Shown: positions 46,641 to 58,888, numbered from the stretch's first letter. The stretch is DNA of 64,000 nt from Warburgia ugandensis (GCA_035236585.1 CP141127.1:63717495-63781494), one strand, 5' to 3'. Numbers and translations: made by a program. Notes: a model not told the origin generated them from the letters alone.

Positions 46641-48027
46641 AAGAAAGTATCCTTGCCCGTTATTAATGGTAAATATACTGTTAATTGATATGATAAGCTA
46701 GAGATGAACATTTCAATTTAAAAATAATATGCACTTCCATAAAAATTTCTCCATCAAGCTCTATTGAGGTGAAAAACAACATGCAAAAGATACCATGTAT
46801 TTATTCAAACTTGTGGCTGAAAAATAAAATATCAATGGTCATGTGAACCATCGGACATACTTAAGCTAATGGGTTTACAGACACTCTGTCCCAACTGTGT
46901 TTTTCAAGTTCCCCACAAAAAACTCTCTGAGCATACTGATAGATGAACACTATCCACTGTTATTAAGGGGAGCACTATTTTCTCTGCCTGGCAAAAACCA
47001 TATCTCTGCTCTTTGCAACAAAAAAGAGGTAAGTTCACAAGACTGGAAAATTTGTCAGCGAATGTCATCAAGTACTGCCAGCTTCCCAACTCAATGAGCA
47101 GGGTAGAAACGGTATGGAAGACCATGCTACCCACAAGAGAGGACATCTCTGATTTCCATGAATACTACCCCTAAGAATACCCACAACAAGGCTTTTCACA
47201 TTTTCTTCATACTACTCCTTGCCTTTGATTGCTGGCAAGGTGCTTAAGCTGGAACATCTACCTCGGATGCCAGAAATACCACAAAGCATCCACTCTGATG
47301 CCTGCAAAAAATTCTTCACCCATACCACATGGAAAGGAATGACCAAATAAGTTCCACAGTCACCTGTAGCGGTGAGAATGGTCATGGTTGTGCCGTTGCT
47401 TATTGGTAGAATAGGGTATTAGTAGGTTGGTATTCAAAGGAAATAGGAGAGTCCAAGTAGGAACAGATTCACTGAGAAACAGGGCTATGCAATAATGGAG
47501 CAATCTATTCAATGGTATCTGTTTGCAAAGGGGTCATGTATACCCTGCCTCAGCTGATACAGGAGCAATTTCAATTGATAACTGCATAAAGTTACATGGG
47601 ACGAAGATCATCCCATGTAATTTGAACAAATAACAGAGGACCAAACAAATTCTAAACATCTAGTTCATCTGACTTTATGTTTGTTATGTATTCAAGCACT
47701 GTGGTTAATATTGAGCTTGTAGAACTAAAGAGATGGTCAAGTTTTTGAACCCTTGTTGGATTGTGGTAATTCATACCTAAAAATTCATGATCAATGTTTT
47801 CTAGCCAACAAAGTAGCTCAGGGAATATCCTCAGATTATCAACAGAGGCAACATGTGAGAAACACAAACAAAGAGGGAGTAGCTGATATATATGAAAATA
47901 ATTACACACCAGCATTAAATGTATTAAAGAAAAATAACAACTGCTAGATAAACATGCTACATATGGGAAAAAAGCAGTCTAACCTACCATCCACTCACCA
48001 TGTGAAGCACTACCAAATTTGGAGAAA
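46641..48027 (-). other. Downstream of the DUF676 gene, nothing recognised
   Basis: Would contain the 3' UTR of the esterase gene next to its stop at 48028. I see no transposon domain or conserved exon; the ORFs here (up to 87 codons) are unconvincing. Confidence 0.4.
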
Positions 48028-51000
48028 TTATATAAGGAAGTTATCTATCATATGAAAAATCACATCTGCACCATCTGAGTTCATCCAATAGCTGTTAAGG
48101 TGGATAGTATTGTTAAGGAAAAGAGAGAAACAGAAAGAAGTCATTAACTTAAAATATCTCTCAATAACAATTAGTACTTTCACATTACCACCACTCAGTA
48201 GAGCAATGAATATTATCAAACAGAATAATAGCCTTCCCTATCATTCCAAAGAACAAAGGCAAAACATGGAATTATGACAAGCGTGGTAATGGGAAAAATC
48301 TTTCAAAATGCCTCAAGCAGGATCACATGTATCAGTTGCTTATGGTTCCTAGCTTGGTAATTGTTTTATTGATGAATCTGTTGGTTGTAAGATTTTGCAA
48401 GAGTAAATTAGATCCCCACCTCCATATCATAGATCATAATCTATTCTTTTGCTACATAAAATGTCACTAAGCAAGGGAAATGTAAGGATACCCAGAATAG
48501 TTATTTGATAGAAATTTAGTTTTGGTGCATGATAAAATTGGACACTATAGAAACACACTGAGAAATGTTGGGATCAAATTTTCCCTCAAAGCAAAGTTAC
48601 ATTAGTTCGATAAAATTCTTTTCAAGTGAAGGAAACCTCTACTTACTCATCAAGAAACTACTGCATTGCAAATGCTTAAATGGACATCTCATTTTTGCTT
48701 TTTCATGTACTTGTTATAAATCTCAAGCCCCTTTCCAAGAAATGAAGAAATTATGGGATGCTTACAGAGTTGACCTGTCTGCCATTGCGACTTTATGGGT
48801 CACATAATCCTGATCCCTTATTTCCATTTCACTGTTAGTCCTTAACAATAACTAACATAGTGGGTTTTCTTGCGCCTTATAAGGACAGTTTAGGACACCA
48901 TCTTACAAGTAAGATCAACTTTCTGTAACACTTGAAAACCAGTTTGCCAAATGTATTTGCTTAGGGTTAAGGTAGCAGGGGGAAATGTTGTAGAAGACAC
49001 ATGACCATGAGAATGGAAATGGAGAAATTTCAAGTGCTGAGATCTTGGGTTGTTGAAATTCAGCATCTTGTAGATTTCTCACAGAATGACAGAATTGAAA
49101 TTCTTGGCAATGCTCCTTGTATCTTCAAATTATTACATTATATAGAAAAGTACTGCGTAGCAATACTCACAAACATGCAAGGATAAGACTAGAAAAAACA
49201 AGCTCTACTCGAAACACCAGCAGAGAAATACAAAGGAAGAATATATGTAGATTCATTCCTTAAGACTTGTTAAATGACTTCTATTCATAAATAAGACAGC
49301 ATCTACCCTTTCTTCATGTGGACTTCTAGGTGAATTATGAAACTGTCATAGTTGCAGCAGTAACTGAAAATTTGTGCTTCTATGGTGAAAAGTCAGAATT
49401 GCAAACCTTACTTTTTGAATGGAAGAATTCCAGACTACTAGAAGAAGAATCAATTGTAAGGTAACCAAAAATCTTCAAAACTATTCACTAGCTTCAATTG
49501 GCTTGATACTACAGCTTATATGTCCAAATCCAAGCTCGTATCCCAGAATTCTGTTGCTGGCTTCCATCATGATTGATTTCTCTTGACTTTCAGAGTGCCG
49601 GACATCAATTTCAGCCAGAGAGAGTCTTAAGAATCAGGCAAAATAGTTCTACAAGAATTTCAGAAATTGTCCATAAATTGCAGCATGTAAACAATGGACA
49701 TTTGAGAGTTTTGGCCACACTTGATTACATGTTGATGTCAGAAGGTAATACTGGTCTTGGACCAAATTATTCTTGTTTTCTTCTCTTCATGCAACAATTA
49801 GTTTTGACTTCTGAGTCATTATCATTACGTATTTATTTATAACCAAGTATCAACAAAATGACTTCCACTTTAAGAAATGAACAGACACTATTTTGAGAAT
49901 GAAAGAATGGAAAGCAACACATGGCTCTCTCAATCCATTTGAGCAAATGAACTTCCTTTTCTAAAGTCAACATTTCACTTTTGACCACATGCACATAGCA
50001 GAATTGAAATACACTAGCAGCTCATCATCAGAAAATGATAGCAATACACATGTGAAAAATAGAGAAACATATGAATTCGTTAACATGGCTCTTCTCCTAA
50101 ACCGTGAAATAGTAAATCTATTCTATAGATGAACCTTGAAGAAGCAAAGCTGCAACGTTGAAGCACTTATTGAATGCAGATACGATGCATGCATTTCAGA
50201 AAATATGGAGAAGTCAACAAGAGCATTAGCCATTGTGCAACTTAAAATGAATTCATCAATTAAGGACCCTTGCCTGGGTGGTATTGTGTGCAACATATCT
50301 TTGTCTACTTTTAAGAAAGCTAACGTCCACACCTTCCCAAGGTACTTGATCGAGACCTCTAATCATCTCCTCTACATATTATGGGAACAAGTTCATCACA
50401 AAAAGCACAAAGACATAATAATCATATGAATCATCAATGAAACATGATAGATAATTTAAGAAACAGGGTGCAGCCAGTCATAAAGTGCTCATCTACTGAA
50501 GACAAAAGACAATTAAAGCAGTAAAAGAGAGGTTTAAGTGCTTCAAGTTATCTTCAGTAAACAGACATGAAAAGTACATGTCTGAGAAGAAATGACAGTA
50601 ACAATACAAAATGATACTTTCTAACCTTTCAGTTTCACACAAAATGAAAAGAGGCAGCCTGGTGCACGAAGCTCCCATGTATGCAGCATCCAAGGAAGGG
50701 GTGTATCACAATGGGTCTATAGTATGTAGCCTTACCTTGCATTTTTGCAAGAGGCTGTTCCCATGTCTCGAACCCATAACTTCAAGGTCACACAATGACA
50801 ACTCTACCGTTTCACACAAAATAAGAGATCATAAATTAGCCCAAGTCCTGATTAAGGGTTATATTTATGCCATCTAGGCTGCCCACCTCAAGATTCTCTT
50901 CAGTAATGTTTTTGGTCCTCTTTAGATAGACCCTTACAGAAAATAAAAGATACACAGTCATCGAGTTTAAGGGCCATACTATCATATATTTACATTTGAA

Positions 51001-53326
51001 AAGATACTACGACAAAGTACATAGAAGAATACATCTTAAGGCAACATAAAAGAAACAGAGGGATGGCAAGTCTGTATAAAATACTTATAGCCCCTACAAG
51101 ATCTTGGCAGCAAATAAGAACAGGAGTTGCAAAGAGGAAGGGGAAAATGCATACATACATCATGCTGATGTCAGCAATGCGCATGACCTTGGCATCCAAG
51201 AATCATTGGTATAGCCAGTTTCTGTTTATTGTGGTTTATGGCAATTTCCCCAGATGTTCTGGAAGCTTTATGTCTGGGTTCTTGGAAAATACAAGTCTAA
51301 GAAAGTTGTTACTTCTTGTTTAAGAAGTTATTGCATAAAACTTTTTTCATTTTTGTTTATCATTTTCTTTTGAGAAATAATAGTAGGCCCATTAGTCATT
51401 AAGGTCACAACATCTTAAACCTGTTAAAACAGAAAAAAAAAGAAGAAGTTCAAAAGTGATCTTGGGCTGTTAAAAGTAGCCTAATGTTAGCAGGACATCA
51501 AGACTAGTATGTTACTACCATTTTCTTATCCATACTTACTTTCTCATTGTAAGCACAGATTTACCATTCATTTTACTGTCAATAGCACTATGCCTAGATT
51601 TTCTTCTAGATTGTGTAAAACAGGTCTTTTAGTGATTTTCTTCTCAATTTTCATTCCAATTGCTTCAATTCTATTATCCCACCTGTGGCAAAATATGGTT
51701 GGTCTCAGAGTTCTTGTCATGAGAATCTTGGCTAATCTTGTTCAGAAACTTCTCTTCTTTCTACTCCATACCAACCTTCTGCTGCTTTAATGATAGAGAA
51801 AATTGGCTTTAGACAAAATTAGAAAAGGTTATGTTGGATAATGATTATCTGATAATCACTAATTGTAGATATATAACTTTAACATCTTTAAGATATCCAT
51901 TAGTGCCTTGACATTGAACTTTTGTAGGTGCCATACTAGAATCGACACTTAGGAGTTGGAAGAGTGCATGTGCTCAGTATATTGATGATTAACTATACTA
52001 AACATACAATCAAACTAACTTTCAAGAAAACGGTAAAGTGGAAAAACAAACTGGAAAGCAAAACACAGGAAGAGATATCTAATCAAAGGAAAGCATAATG
52101 TTGAGGGCATCCAAAAAAAACATTGCAGTCTAAAACGCTTGCTAGACAACTCATCAGTAGCATTATTCACTCTCCTACAACTTTGGAAAACCCTTCAATA
52201 TTTATCTTATCCGAAGGTACCATGTTTATTTTCAGAAGGTGGGTAAGATTCAATCATTAACCAAGCACAGATAGTACAGCTAGCTCAAGTTCATAAACTT
52301 AGGCCAATCATCATCTGACAGCAGCAGGAGATCATACATAACATCCTTTAATCTGACTTTCGTGCCAAAAATAAGGAATTAGATGAAGCTAGCAATCATT
52401 AGTTTGTTGTTTATTTGTGTCATTTCTGCTATTTGTCACGATAAGGAAAAGATGCGCCAAAAAGAGCATTTTGAGAATGATATGATACAAATAGTTGCAT
52501 GAAACTATCTCAGAACAATATTCTCAATGATCAATTGGCTCCACTTTTTTCACAGGACATCAATGTAATGATTCAGAGTATGCATCCCCATAAGATTTTA
52601 AATTAGTGACTCTAAAGTTTAACAAACCTTCCAAGTCCACAGCCTACCCTCCAACATAGGATGATGCTTCTTTATTGATGTGTTCATTTTCTCTCACAAC
52701 ATAAACGATATGTGGATATTTCTCATCCTTTACAAGAAGATGTTGCTGCAGAGAAGATACTGGGTAGTGATAATAAAAAAGAATAAAGGCGAAGACATTC
52801 AGGGCAAGTCAGACAGTGATCAGAATGTACCTTTGGTAATTCATACTGACGGCAGATAGATGATGTTCTCCATCCTACCATATCTTAATGTTTAGTTAAA
52901 AACCCAAAGTGAATTAGGTGATTGCATAACACAAAAGGCAAGCATATTTCCAGCTGAGAATCTCAGATTAGATCTAAGAGCTAAAAGTTGACTCCTGAAA
53001 CAGGATACAATCAAAATTTGCATTTGCATAGACAGCACGGCGCTTGAAAGAATGTAAAGCTGACCTGCATAAATCATAAGAATATTTAAAGGTGTATTCA
53101 GTCAGGTGAGCAATAGAAATTTAGTCTAACCCTGTGCCTATAAATGATACATTAGGACTCACATGAATTTCAGATCATCAGAATCATTAACCATCCGAAG
53201 AAGAAGAGGAGGCCTTCCATCGTCATTATCAGTGAGGAAAAGATGTTTTCCCATCCTCGCAACAATCCAATGTGCAGTTTGAGATGCACTTCTCTCCAAA
53301 AATGGAAGGCCACAAAGTAAAGGTAA
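48028..53326 (-). CDS. DUF676 putative serine esterase (ROG1-like), C-terminal exons
   Basis: Plant DUF676 proteins are alpha/beta-hydrolase-fold putative lipases/serine esterases. Clean exons on the minus strand: 53326-53163 (LPLLCGLPFLERSASQTAHW, MGKHLFLTDNDGRPPLLLRM), 53064-53009 (SALHSFKRRAVYANANFD), 52883-52831 (MVGWRTSSICRQYELPK), 52745-52648 (QHLLVKDEKYPHIVYVVREN), 50371-50274 (EMIRGLDQVPWEGVDVSFLK, RYVAHN) and a last exon of about 48099-48028 (LNSYWMNSDGADVIFHMIDN) with TAA at 48030. Phases of the first four agree across GT-AG introns (AT|G gives Met, T|AT gives Tyr). Between 52648 and 50371 the phase does not agree, so a small exon is probably unrecognised. The 50274 donor is GC rather than GT, and the last acceptor is unclear. 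The catalytic GHSLGG exon and the N-terminus lie beyond 53326, off-window. Confidence 0.82.
48100..50273 (-). other. Large intron of the DUF676 gene
   Basis: About 2.2 kb without a recognised element. Plus-strand open stretches at 49320-49460 and 49590-49800 are intron-sized chance ORFs as far as I can tell. Confidence 0.45.
50372..52647 (-). other. DUF676 intron region containing a SINE
   Basis: Apart from the SINE at 50646-50808, nothing recognised. The phase mismatch of the flanking exons suggests one more short exon somewhere here. Confidence 0.45.
50646..50808 (-). mobile_element. Au-like SINE in DUF676 intron, with target duplication
   Basis: Minus strand: GGTTCGAGACATGGGAACAG, TCTTGCAAAAATGCAAGGTA and GAGCTTCGTGCACCAGGCTG. 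Flanked by GTTTCACACAAAAT at 50632-50645 and 50809-50822 (14 bp duplication). The 5' end lacks a full A box. Confidence 0.9.
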
Positions 53327-53888
53327 CTGCACAAACATGAAAAGGAAGCATAAGATCAGGAGAAGAATGATATTAGAACATTTACGGGCCCATGGAACTT
53401 TCTGTTCTGGATGTAAGGAGTTCCTTCATTATCAAAAGTCTTGCACATGCACTTTTGGAGAAGGATAAAAGTAGGAAATATTCATAGATGGTCATCCACA
53501 AGCCGAACATGTCCTATTTTTGGAATGTTATCAGATACTAATCAAACTACCTCAAGCTGGTTGAACGAACTACTTAGGTGTCTGATAGCATATTAAATGG
53601 AGCCAAATGTTCATAACTATTAGGCATCTGGTATATCACATGCATTCAGTATGTTGTTCTATTCAAGCTATGCAGTTAGTAGATAATAAATGATGATAGT
53701 TTATGGCAACTGCAGTGATGTAAAAGGTCTCAGAATCTTTTCATTTTCACTAAAGTACAGAACAGATTTTCTCAGAATTCAGAAACTTATACTTCATGTT
53801 TCATTACTGAGATTCACAGAACCTGGACTTGTCTATTTACATCAGTACAATTGTTGGAGCTAAGCATTTCACTTATTTATTAAACTAG
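53327..53888. other. DUF676 intron, no feature seen
   Basis: The sequence upstream of the 53326 acceptor; no HLGSRG-type preceding exon is found before the transposon cluster, so the intron extends at least to the window end. Confidence 0.45.
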
Positions 53889-54027
53889 ACCTTGAGGTCA
53901 CGGGTTCGAGGTGCGGAAACAGCCTCTTGCCAAAATGCAAGGTAAGGCTGTGTACTATAGACCCTTGTGGTCTGCCTCTTCCCCAGATCCTGCATATAAG
54001 GGAGCTTCATGCACCAGGCTTACCCCT
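53889..54027 (+). mobile_element. Au-like SINE, 5'-truncated
   Basis: ACCTTGAGGTCACGGGTTCG (B-box region), CAGCCTCTTGCCAAAATGCA, CTTGTGGTCTGCCTCTTCCC, GGGAGCTTCATGCACCAGGC. The A box is missing. Abuts an RTE fragment. Confidence 0.85.
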
Positions 54028-54316
54028 TTAGATCCTTCAACTCAGATCAACTCACTCCTAACCAGTGCTGTTTCAGGTCTCCGTTGGACATGTCCAAACC
54101 ATCCAATTCTATCCTCTCTCATCTTGTTACTGATTGGTACTACTCCTAAGTTTCCGCTAATGTTTTCGGTTTCCCACCATATTAACTCTCTAGGGACCCT
54201 ATCTAAAGCTTTTTCTAAGACAATAAAGACAACGTGAAGGTCCTTCCACCTCTCTCTATATTTCTTTATCAATTTCCTAAGTAGAGCCTTCCATAATAGG
54301 CCTCCCATGTATGCAT
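54028..54316 (-). mobile_element. RTE-4: short, internally deleted RTE fragment
   Basis: Minus strand joins an RT palm piece (ERWKDLHVVFIVLEKALDRV then PRELIW, 54300-54172) directly to the tail (ENISGNLGVVPISNKMREDR, GWFGHVQRRPETA, 54170-54042). In RTE-3 these parts are about 0.7 kb apart, so there is an internal deletion at about 54171. Confidence 0.85.
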
Positions 54317-54455
54317 ATAATTGCATGTGAATTATTTGCACATCAACAAATTGAATCATAGTTCTTAGTTGGTCTGTTGAATGGCTGAACTATTAAAAAC
54401 CATGGAGTCAAATAGTGGGCCCAGTTTAATCAACACTTAAAGTGGTTTGGTGCAA
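54317..54455. other. Short unassigned spacer
   Basis: Nothing recognised between RTE-4 and LTR-X. Confidence 0.4.
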
Positions 54456-54868
54456 AAGGAAGTATAATAAAGCTGATGTAAAGGATAGATCACAGTTTAT
54501 CCAGGGTACAATAAATTGTGTTGTGAAAGGCTTCTGCAAACCAGGAATTTACCTTTCTCCAACTCTGGGCATTAATAGATTTTCTCCAAGCAACCTAGGG
54601 TAGAATTAGATTAAAATGGGAACAGTTAGAGAAATAAAGAAAATAAATGTGCATTCAATCAATCAACTCTTTTCTACCCCCTTTATATCTCTCTCTTATA
54701 TAGGCTCCTACAAGAAAATAATGCCTAAAGAAACCAAGAAACTAAAAAAGGCTTCTAACAACTTAAATTAATCCTAATCTAATTAGAAACTGATGAAGGT
54801 AGTAAACCAAAACTTTCCAGAATTTCTAATTAAAAGAAACATCTCAGAATTTTCCATCTAAACATATT
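54456..54868 (-). repeat. LTR-X 3' LTR part, interrupted by copia-D
   Basis: TATAATAAAGCTGATGTAAA and following sequence recur at 63897 onward (TATAATAAAGCTGATGTGAA), and the minus strand holds a promoter-like CCTATATAAGAGAGAGATAT near 54710-54690. The LTR is cut at 54869 by copia-D, so its start must lie right of 63005. Inferred from this repeat and the PBS-like site at 63867-63878. Confidence 0.5.
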
Positions 54869-55074
54869 GTTAAAGTAGAGCCAAGAGAGAGAGATAGAGA
54901 GAAACCCTTAGAATGGGTGAATGTGTGTTGGTAATTTTGCACCTCACACTTACCACATATATATACTAAACAAGGATAGTTACATGCTCCTAACTGTACA
55001 ATGTGGGACTAAAAATAAAACAAAACTAAGACTAAGGCTAAGTAAAGCTATACAATACTATGCTATATTCAACA
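54869..55074 (-). repeat. 3' LTR of copia-D
   Basis: Plus-strand ends TGTTAAAGTAGAGCC and GCTATATTCAACA, 206 bp. GA tract short (GAGAGAGAGATAGAGAGAAA). Confidence 0.93.
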
Positions 55075-55088
55075 CTCCCCCTCAAGCT
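55075..55088 (-). promoter_or_regulatory. copia-D polypurine tract
   Basis: Minus strand AGCTTGAGGGGGAG directly before the 3' LTR; the same TTGAGGGGGAG word precedes the copia-C 3' LTR. Confidence 0.85.
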
Positions 55089-57400
55089 GGACCATATAAG
55101 TCATATGCACCAAGCTTGTTACAAATGAATTTAATTCGAGGTCCTCGGAGAGATTTTGTGAAGATGTCTGCTAGTTGATCATTTGAATTGACGAAGCTAG
55201 TAGCAATACATCTCGACAAGATCTTTTCTCTAATAAAATGACAATCCACTTCTATATGTTTGGTCATTTCATGGAAAACTAGATTAGATGCAATATGTAA
55301 GGCTGCTTGATTATCACATATGAGCTTCATACTTCCATCCTCTCCGAATTTCATCTCCTGGAGTAGTTGTTTTAGCCAAATAAGTTCACATGTTGCCATA
55401 GCCATGGCTCGATACTCAGCTTCTGCACTAGATCTGGCAACTACATTTTGTTTCTTGCTTTTCCAAGATACTAAGTTACCTCCAACAAAAACACAATATC
55501 CGGAGGTAGAAAGCCTGTCTGAAGGAGAACCAGCCCAGTCAGCATCTGTGTACCCAACAATTTGAGTGTGGCCTTTATCTTCATATAACACACCTTGACC
55601 TGGTGCTCCTTTAATATATCGAAGAATGCAAACCACGGCATCCCAATGACTATCACACGGTGACTGTAGGAATTGACTGACTACACTGACAAAAAAAGAG
55701 ATATCTAGTCGAGTAATGGTGAGATAATTCAGTTTACCCACAAGTCGCCGATATCTTCTAGAGTCCGCTAAAGGCTCCCCCTGTCCTAGTACAAGCTTAA
55801 CATTCAAGTCCATAGGTGTGTTTACGGGCTTACAATCTAACATACTAGTCTCTTCCAAGATGTCTAAAGCATATTTTCTTTGTGAAATGGTAATACCTGT
55901 ACTAGACTGAGCTACCTCAATGCCCAAAAAATACTTCAGTTTTCCCAAGTCTTTAGTCTGAAAGTGATGGAATAGATGTTGTTTAAGTCTTTGAATGTCA
56001 TCCTGATCACTGCTTGTGATGACAATGTCATCATCCACATAGACCACTAGATAGATACACTGACCCGAAGAATTGTGCTGATAGAAAACAGAATGATCTG
56101 CTTCACTCTGAAGCATTCCAAATTCCCGAATAACAGAGCTAAATCTTCCAAACCATGCTCGAGGAGATTGTTTTAAACCGTATAGAGAACGGCACAATTT
56201 GCACACTAAACCAGACTCCCGCTGAGCAACAAAGCCAGGCGGTTGCTCCATATAAACTTCCTCTGCTAAATCACCATGAAGGAAAGCATTTTTAATATCC
56301 AGTTGGTAAAGAGGCCAATGTCGCATGGCAGCCATGGAGAGGAATAATCGAACAGAGACAACCTTCACAACTGGGGAAAAGGTGTCACCATAGTCAAGAC
56401 CATAAATCTGAGTATAGCCCTTAGCAACGAGGCGGGCCTTAAGTCGATCAACTTGTCCATTAGGACCCATCTTGACAGTATATATCCAATGGCAACCCAC
56501 TATCGTTTTACCAGGTGGCAAAGGAACCAAGTCCCAAGTTTCATTTGCATGCAAAGCATTCATTTCATCAACCATGGCCTGTCTCCACCCAGGATGTGAA
56601 AGAGCCTCAATGGTACTTTTGGGAGTAGAAATAGAGGACAAGGAGGAAATAAATGCATAATAGGGTGAAGATAATTGATGGTAACTCAAAAAATTATAGA
56701 TAGGATGAGGATTACGAGTAGATCGATCACCTTTTCGAAGAGCAATAGGCAAGCTGTCAACCGAATGCGGGGCCAAAGTAGGTGAAGCCGGTGGGACAGG
56801 GAGATTGTCATCAGGGACTTCAGTGGAACTTGCAACAGCTTCAAGAGGAGGCCGGCGATGATAAACTTGAAGAGGACGAGGGACATCATCCGTAGGTGTG
56901 GAAATATAGGGAAGAGGTAAAATTTCAGAAATGGACAGTGGCTCAACAGTGGATGAGAAGAATGGTGATTGCTCAAAGAAAGTTACATCTGCTGAGAGAA
57001 GATATCGATTAGTGTCAGGAGAATAACAACGATACCCCTTTTGAAGCCTGGAATATCCCAAAAAGATGCATTTTATGGCCTTAGCAGAAAGCTTATCTTG
57101 CCCAGGTGCAAGGTTGTGTACAAAACAAGTACATCCAAAAACACGAGGAAGAAGATAAAGAGGTTGTGTGGGGAAGAGAATGGAATAGGGAATTTGATCA
57201 TGCAACACAGAAGAAGCCATACGATTAATTAAGTAGCAAGCAGTGAGAACAGCATCCCCCCAGAAACGAAAAGGAACATGATTGTGAAGAAGTAAAGTGC
57301 GGGCTGTCTCTATGAGATGACGATTTTTGCGTTCAGCGACTCCATTCTGTTGAGGAGTATGGGCACATGATGACTGGTGAAGAATTCCTTGTTGAGACAT
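55082..57400 (-). CDS. copia-D pol: integrase C-terminal half, RT, RNase H
   Basis: Intact 773-codon stretch. Open upstream into RTE-3 (to 57493), so the 803-codon ORF is a chimera whose first 30 or so residues are RTE tail plus a run of Met from the CAT repeat. Domains in order: integrase tail (HTPQQNGVAERKNRHLIETA, KCIFLGYSRLQKGYRCYSPD); Pro-rich linker; RT (GCHWIYTVKMGPNGQVDRLK, QLDIKNAFLHGDLAEEVYME, LVVYVDDDIVITSSDQDDIQ with the YVDD site); RNase H (GYTDADWAGSPSDRLSTSGY, ARSSAEAEYRAMA, LICDNQAALHIASNLVFHEM, LADIFTKSLRG). Ends at the stop 55082, overlapping the polypurine tract. No frameshift seen, the best preserved coding sequence in the window. Confidence 0.93.
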   Translation of the reverse strand: MSQQGILHQSSCAHTPQQNGVAERKNRHLIETARTLLLHNHVPFRFWGDAVLTACYLINRMASSVLHDQIPYSILFPTQPLYLLPRVFGCTCFVHNLAPGQDKLSAKAIKCIFLGYSRLQKGYRCYSPDTNRYLLSADVTFFEQSPFFSSTVEPLSISEILPLPYISTPTDDVPRPLQVYHRRPPLEAVASSTEVPDDNLPVPPASPTLAPHSVDSLPIALRKGDRSTRNPHPIYNFLSYHQLSSPYYAFISSLSSISTPKSTIEALSHPGWRQAMVDEMNALHANETWDLVPLPPGKTIVGCHWIYTVKMGPNGQVDRLKARLVAKGYTQIYGLDYGDTFSPVVKVVSVRLFLSMAAMRHWPLYQLDIKNAFLHGDLAEEVYMEQPPGFVAQRESGLVCKLCRSLYGLKQSPRAWFGRFSSVIREFGMLQSEADHSVFYQHNSSGQCIYLVVYVDDDIVITSSDQDDIQRLKQHLFHHFQTKDLGKLKYFLGIEVAQSSTGITISQRKYALDILEETSMLDCKPVNTPMDLNVKLVLGQGEPLADSRRYRRLVGKLNYLTITRLDISFFVSVVSQFLQSPCDSHWDAVVCILRYIKGAPGQGVLYEDKGHTQIVGYTDADWAGSPSDRLSTSGYCVFVGGNLVSWKSKKQNVVARSSAEAEYRAMAMATCELIWLKQLLQEMKFGEDGSMKLICDNQAALHIASNLVFHEMTKHIEVDCHFIREKILSRCIATSFVNSNDQLADIFTKSLRGPRIKFICNKLGAYDLYGPA

Positions 57401-57431
57401 CATCATCATCATCATCAAGACCTTATCCCAA

Positions 57432-58888
57432 TTAGGGGTCGGCCACATGAATCTTATTCCTCCATTCCACTCTATTAAATACCATGGCTTCATTTAGTCC
57501 CAAAGTTTTTAAATCTTTCCTCACCACTTCTATCCACGTTCTTTTGGGCCTTCCCCTTGCCCTTTTAGAACCTTCAACTTGTATTGCCTCACTCCTTCTA
57601 ACTGGTGCCGTTGTTGGCCTCCTTTGAACATGTCCAAACCATCTAAGTCTAATCTCCCTCATCTTGTTACCTATTGGTGCTATCCCTAAATTTCTTCTAA
57701 TATTTTCATTTCTAATTCTATCCTTTCTTGTCTTACCACTCATCCATCTCAACATCCTCATTTACGCAACACTCACCTATGAGTATGATGTTCCTTAACC
57801 GCCCAACACTCGATCCATAGAGCATGGCCGGCCTTATAGCCATCTTATAGAATTTTCCCTTTAGTTTGAGTGGCACCCGCCGATCACATAAAACCCCGAT
57901 GCACATCTCCATTTGTTCCAACCCGCTTGGATTCTCTCGGGTAACCTCCCTCTCAATCTCTCCACTCTCATGGATCAATGATCCTAAGTATCTAAGTGGT
58001 CTCTCATGGGGACCTCTTGGTTATCAATCTTGGTGGTGCTCCACTCCTACTCTCCTTGCTAAAATTACATTCCATATATTCTGTCTTAGTTCGGCTAATT
58101 TTAAATCCTTTCGATTCTAATGCTTCTCTCCATAGCTCTAGCTTTATGTTGACACCCTCCCTTGTCTCATCAAGTAGGACTATATCGTCTGCAAATAGCA
58201 TGCACCAGGGAATCTCCTCATGCAAATGTTTTGTTAACTCATCCATAACTAATGTGAAAAGGTATGGACTCAATGCCGATCCTTGGTGCAATCTGACAGT
58301 GACAGGAAAATCACCAGTCACGCCACTAGTGGTCTTAACATTTGTTACTGCTCCCTCTTACATATCTTTAATTATGTCTATATACCACTGAGAAACCCCT
58401 TTAACACCTAACACCCTCCATATTAACTCTCTAGGGACTCTATCATAAGCCTTCTCTAAGTCAATAAAGACCATGTGTAGGTCTTTTCTCCTCTCCCTAT
58501 ATTTCTCTACTAATTGTCTTAGTAAGAAAATAGCTTCCATGGTAGACCTCCCAGGCATGAAACCAAACTGATTCTCCGATACACTTGTTTCATGTCGTAG
58601 CCTCTTCTCAATGACTCTTTCAAAAAGTTTCATGGTGTGGCTCATAAGTTTGATCCCTCGATAATTAGTGCAGCTCTGAATGTCTCCTTTATTCTTATAG
58701 ATTGGTACAATAGAGCTTTTCCTCCACTCATTAGGCATTTTCTTTGATTTTATAATCTTGTTAAACAACTTGGTCAACCAAACTACCCCAATATCTCCCA
58801 TATGCTTCCAAACCTCTATTGGTATACCATTAGGCTCCATGGCATTTCCCGATTTCATCTTTCTCAAGGCCTCTTTTACTTCAAGCAT
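57432..58888 (-). pseudogene. RTE-3 reverse transcriptase and C-terminal tail
   Basis: Minus strand. 58888-58358: LEVKEALRKMKSGNAMEPNG, NYRGIKLMSHTMKLFERVIE, SENQFGFMPGRSTMEAIFLL, LHMVFIDLEKAYDRVPRELI. It ends at TAA where relatives have MYEGA (IIKDM stop EGA). 58321-58004 in the same frame: [40 protein letters not shown] (FADD active site). Frames then shift near 58000 and near 57750: 57978-57733 (IEREVTRENPSGLEQMEMCI, RRVPLKLKGKFYKMAIRPAM) and 57761-57432 ([40 protein letters not shown]). Few lesions, a recently dead or dying copy. Confidence 0.92.

Noticed and set aside
49001-49842. Plus-strand ORFs that look exon-like (for example MRMEMEKFQVLRSWVVEIQH and QFQPERVLRIRQNSSTRISE)
   Set aside because: They lie inside an intron of the minus-strand esterase gene and match no family I know.
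48028-53326. Treating the DUF676 exons as a pseudogene because of the stop in the frame after SSYVGG near 52648
   Set aside because: The stop is within a GTAGGC donor; the exon ends before it and the phases of the first four exons agree.
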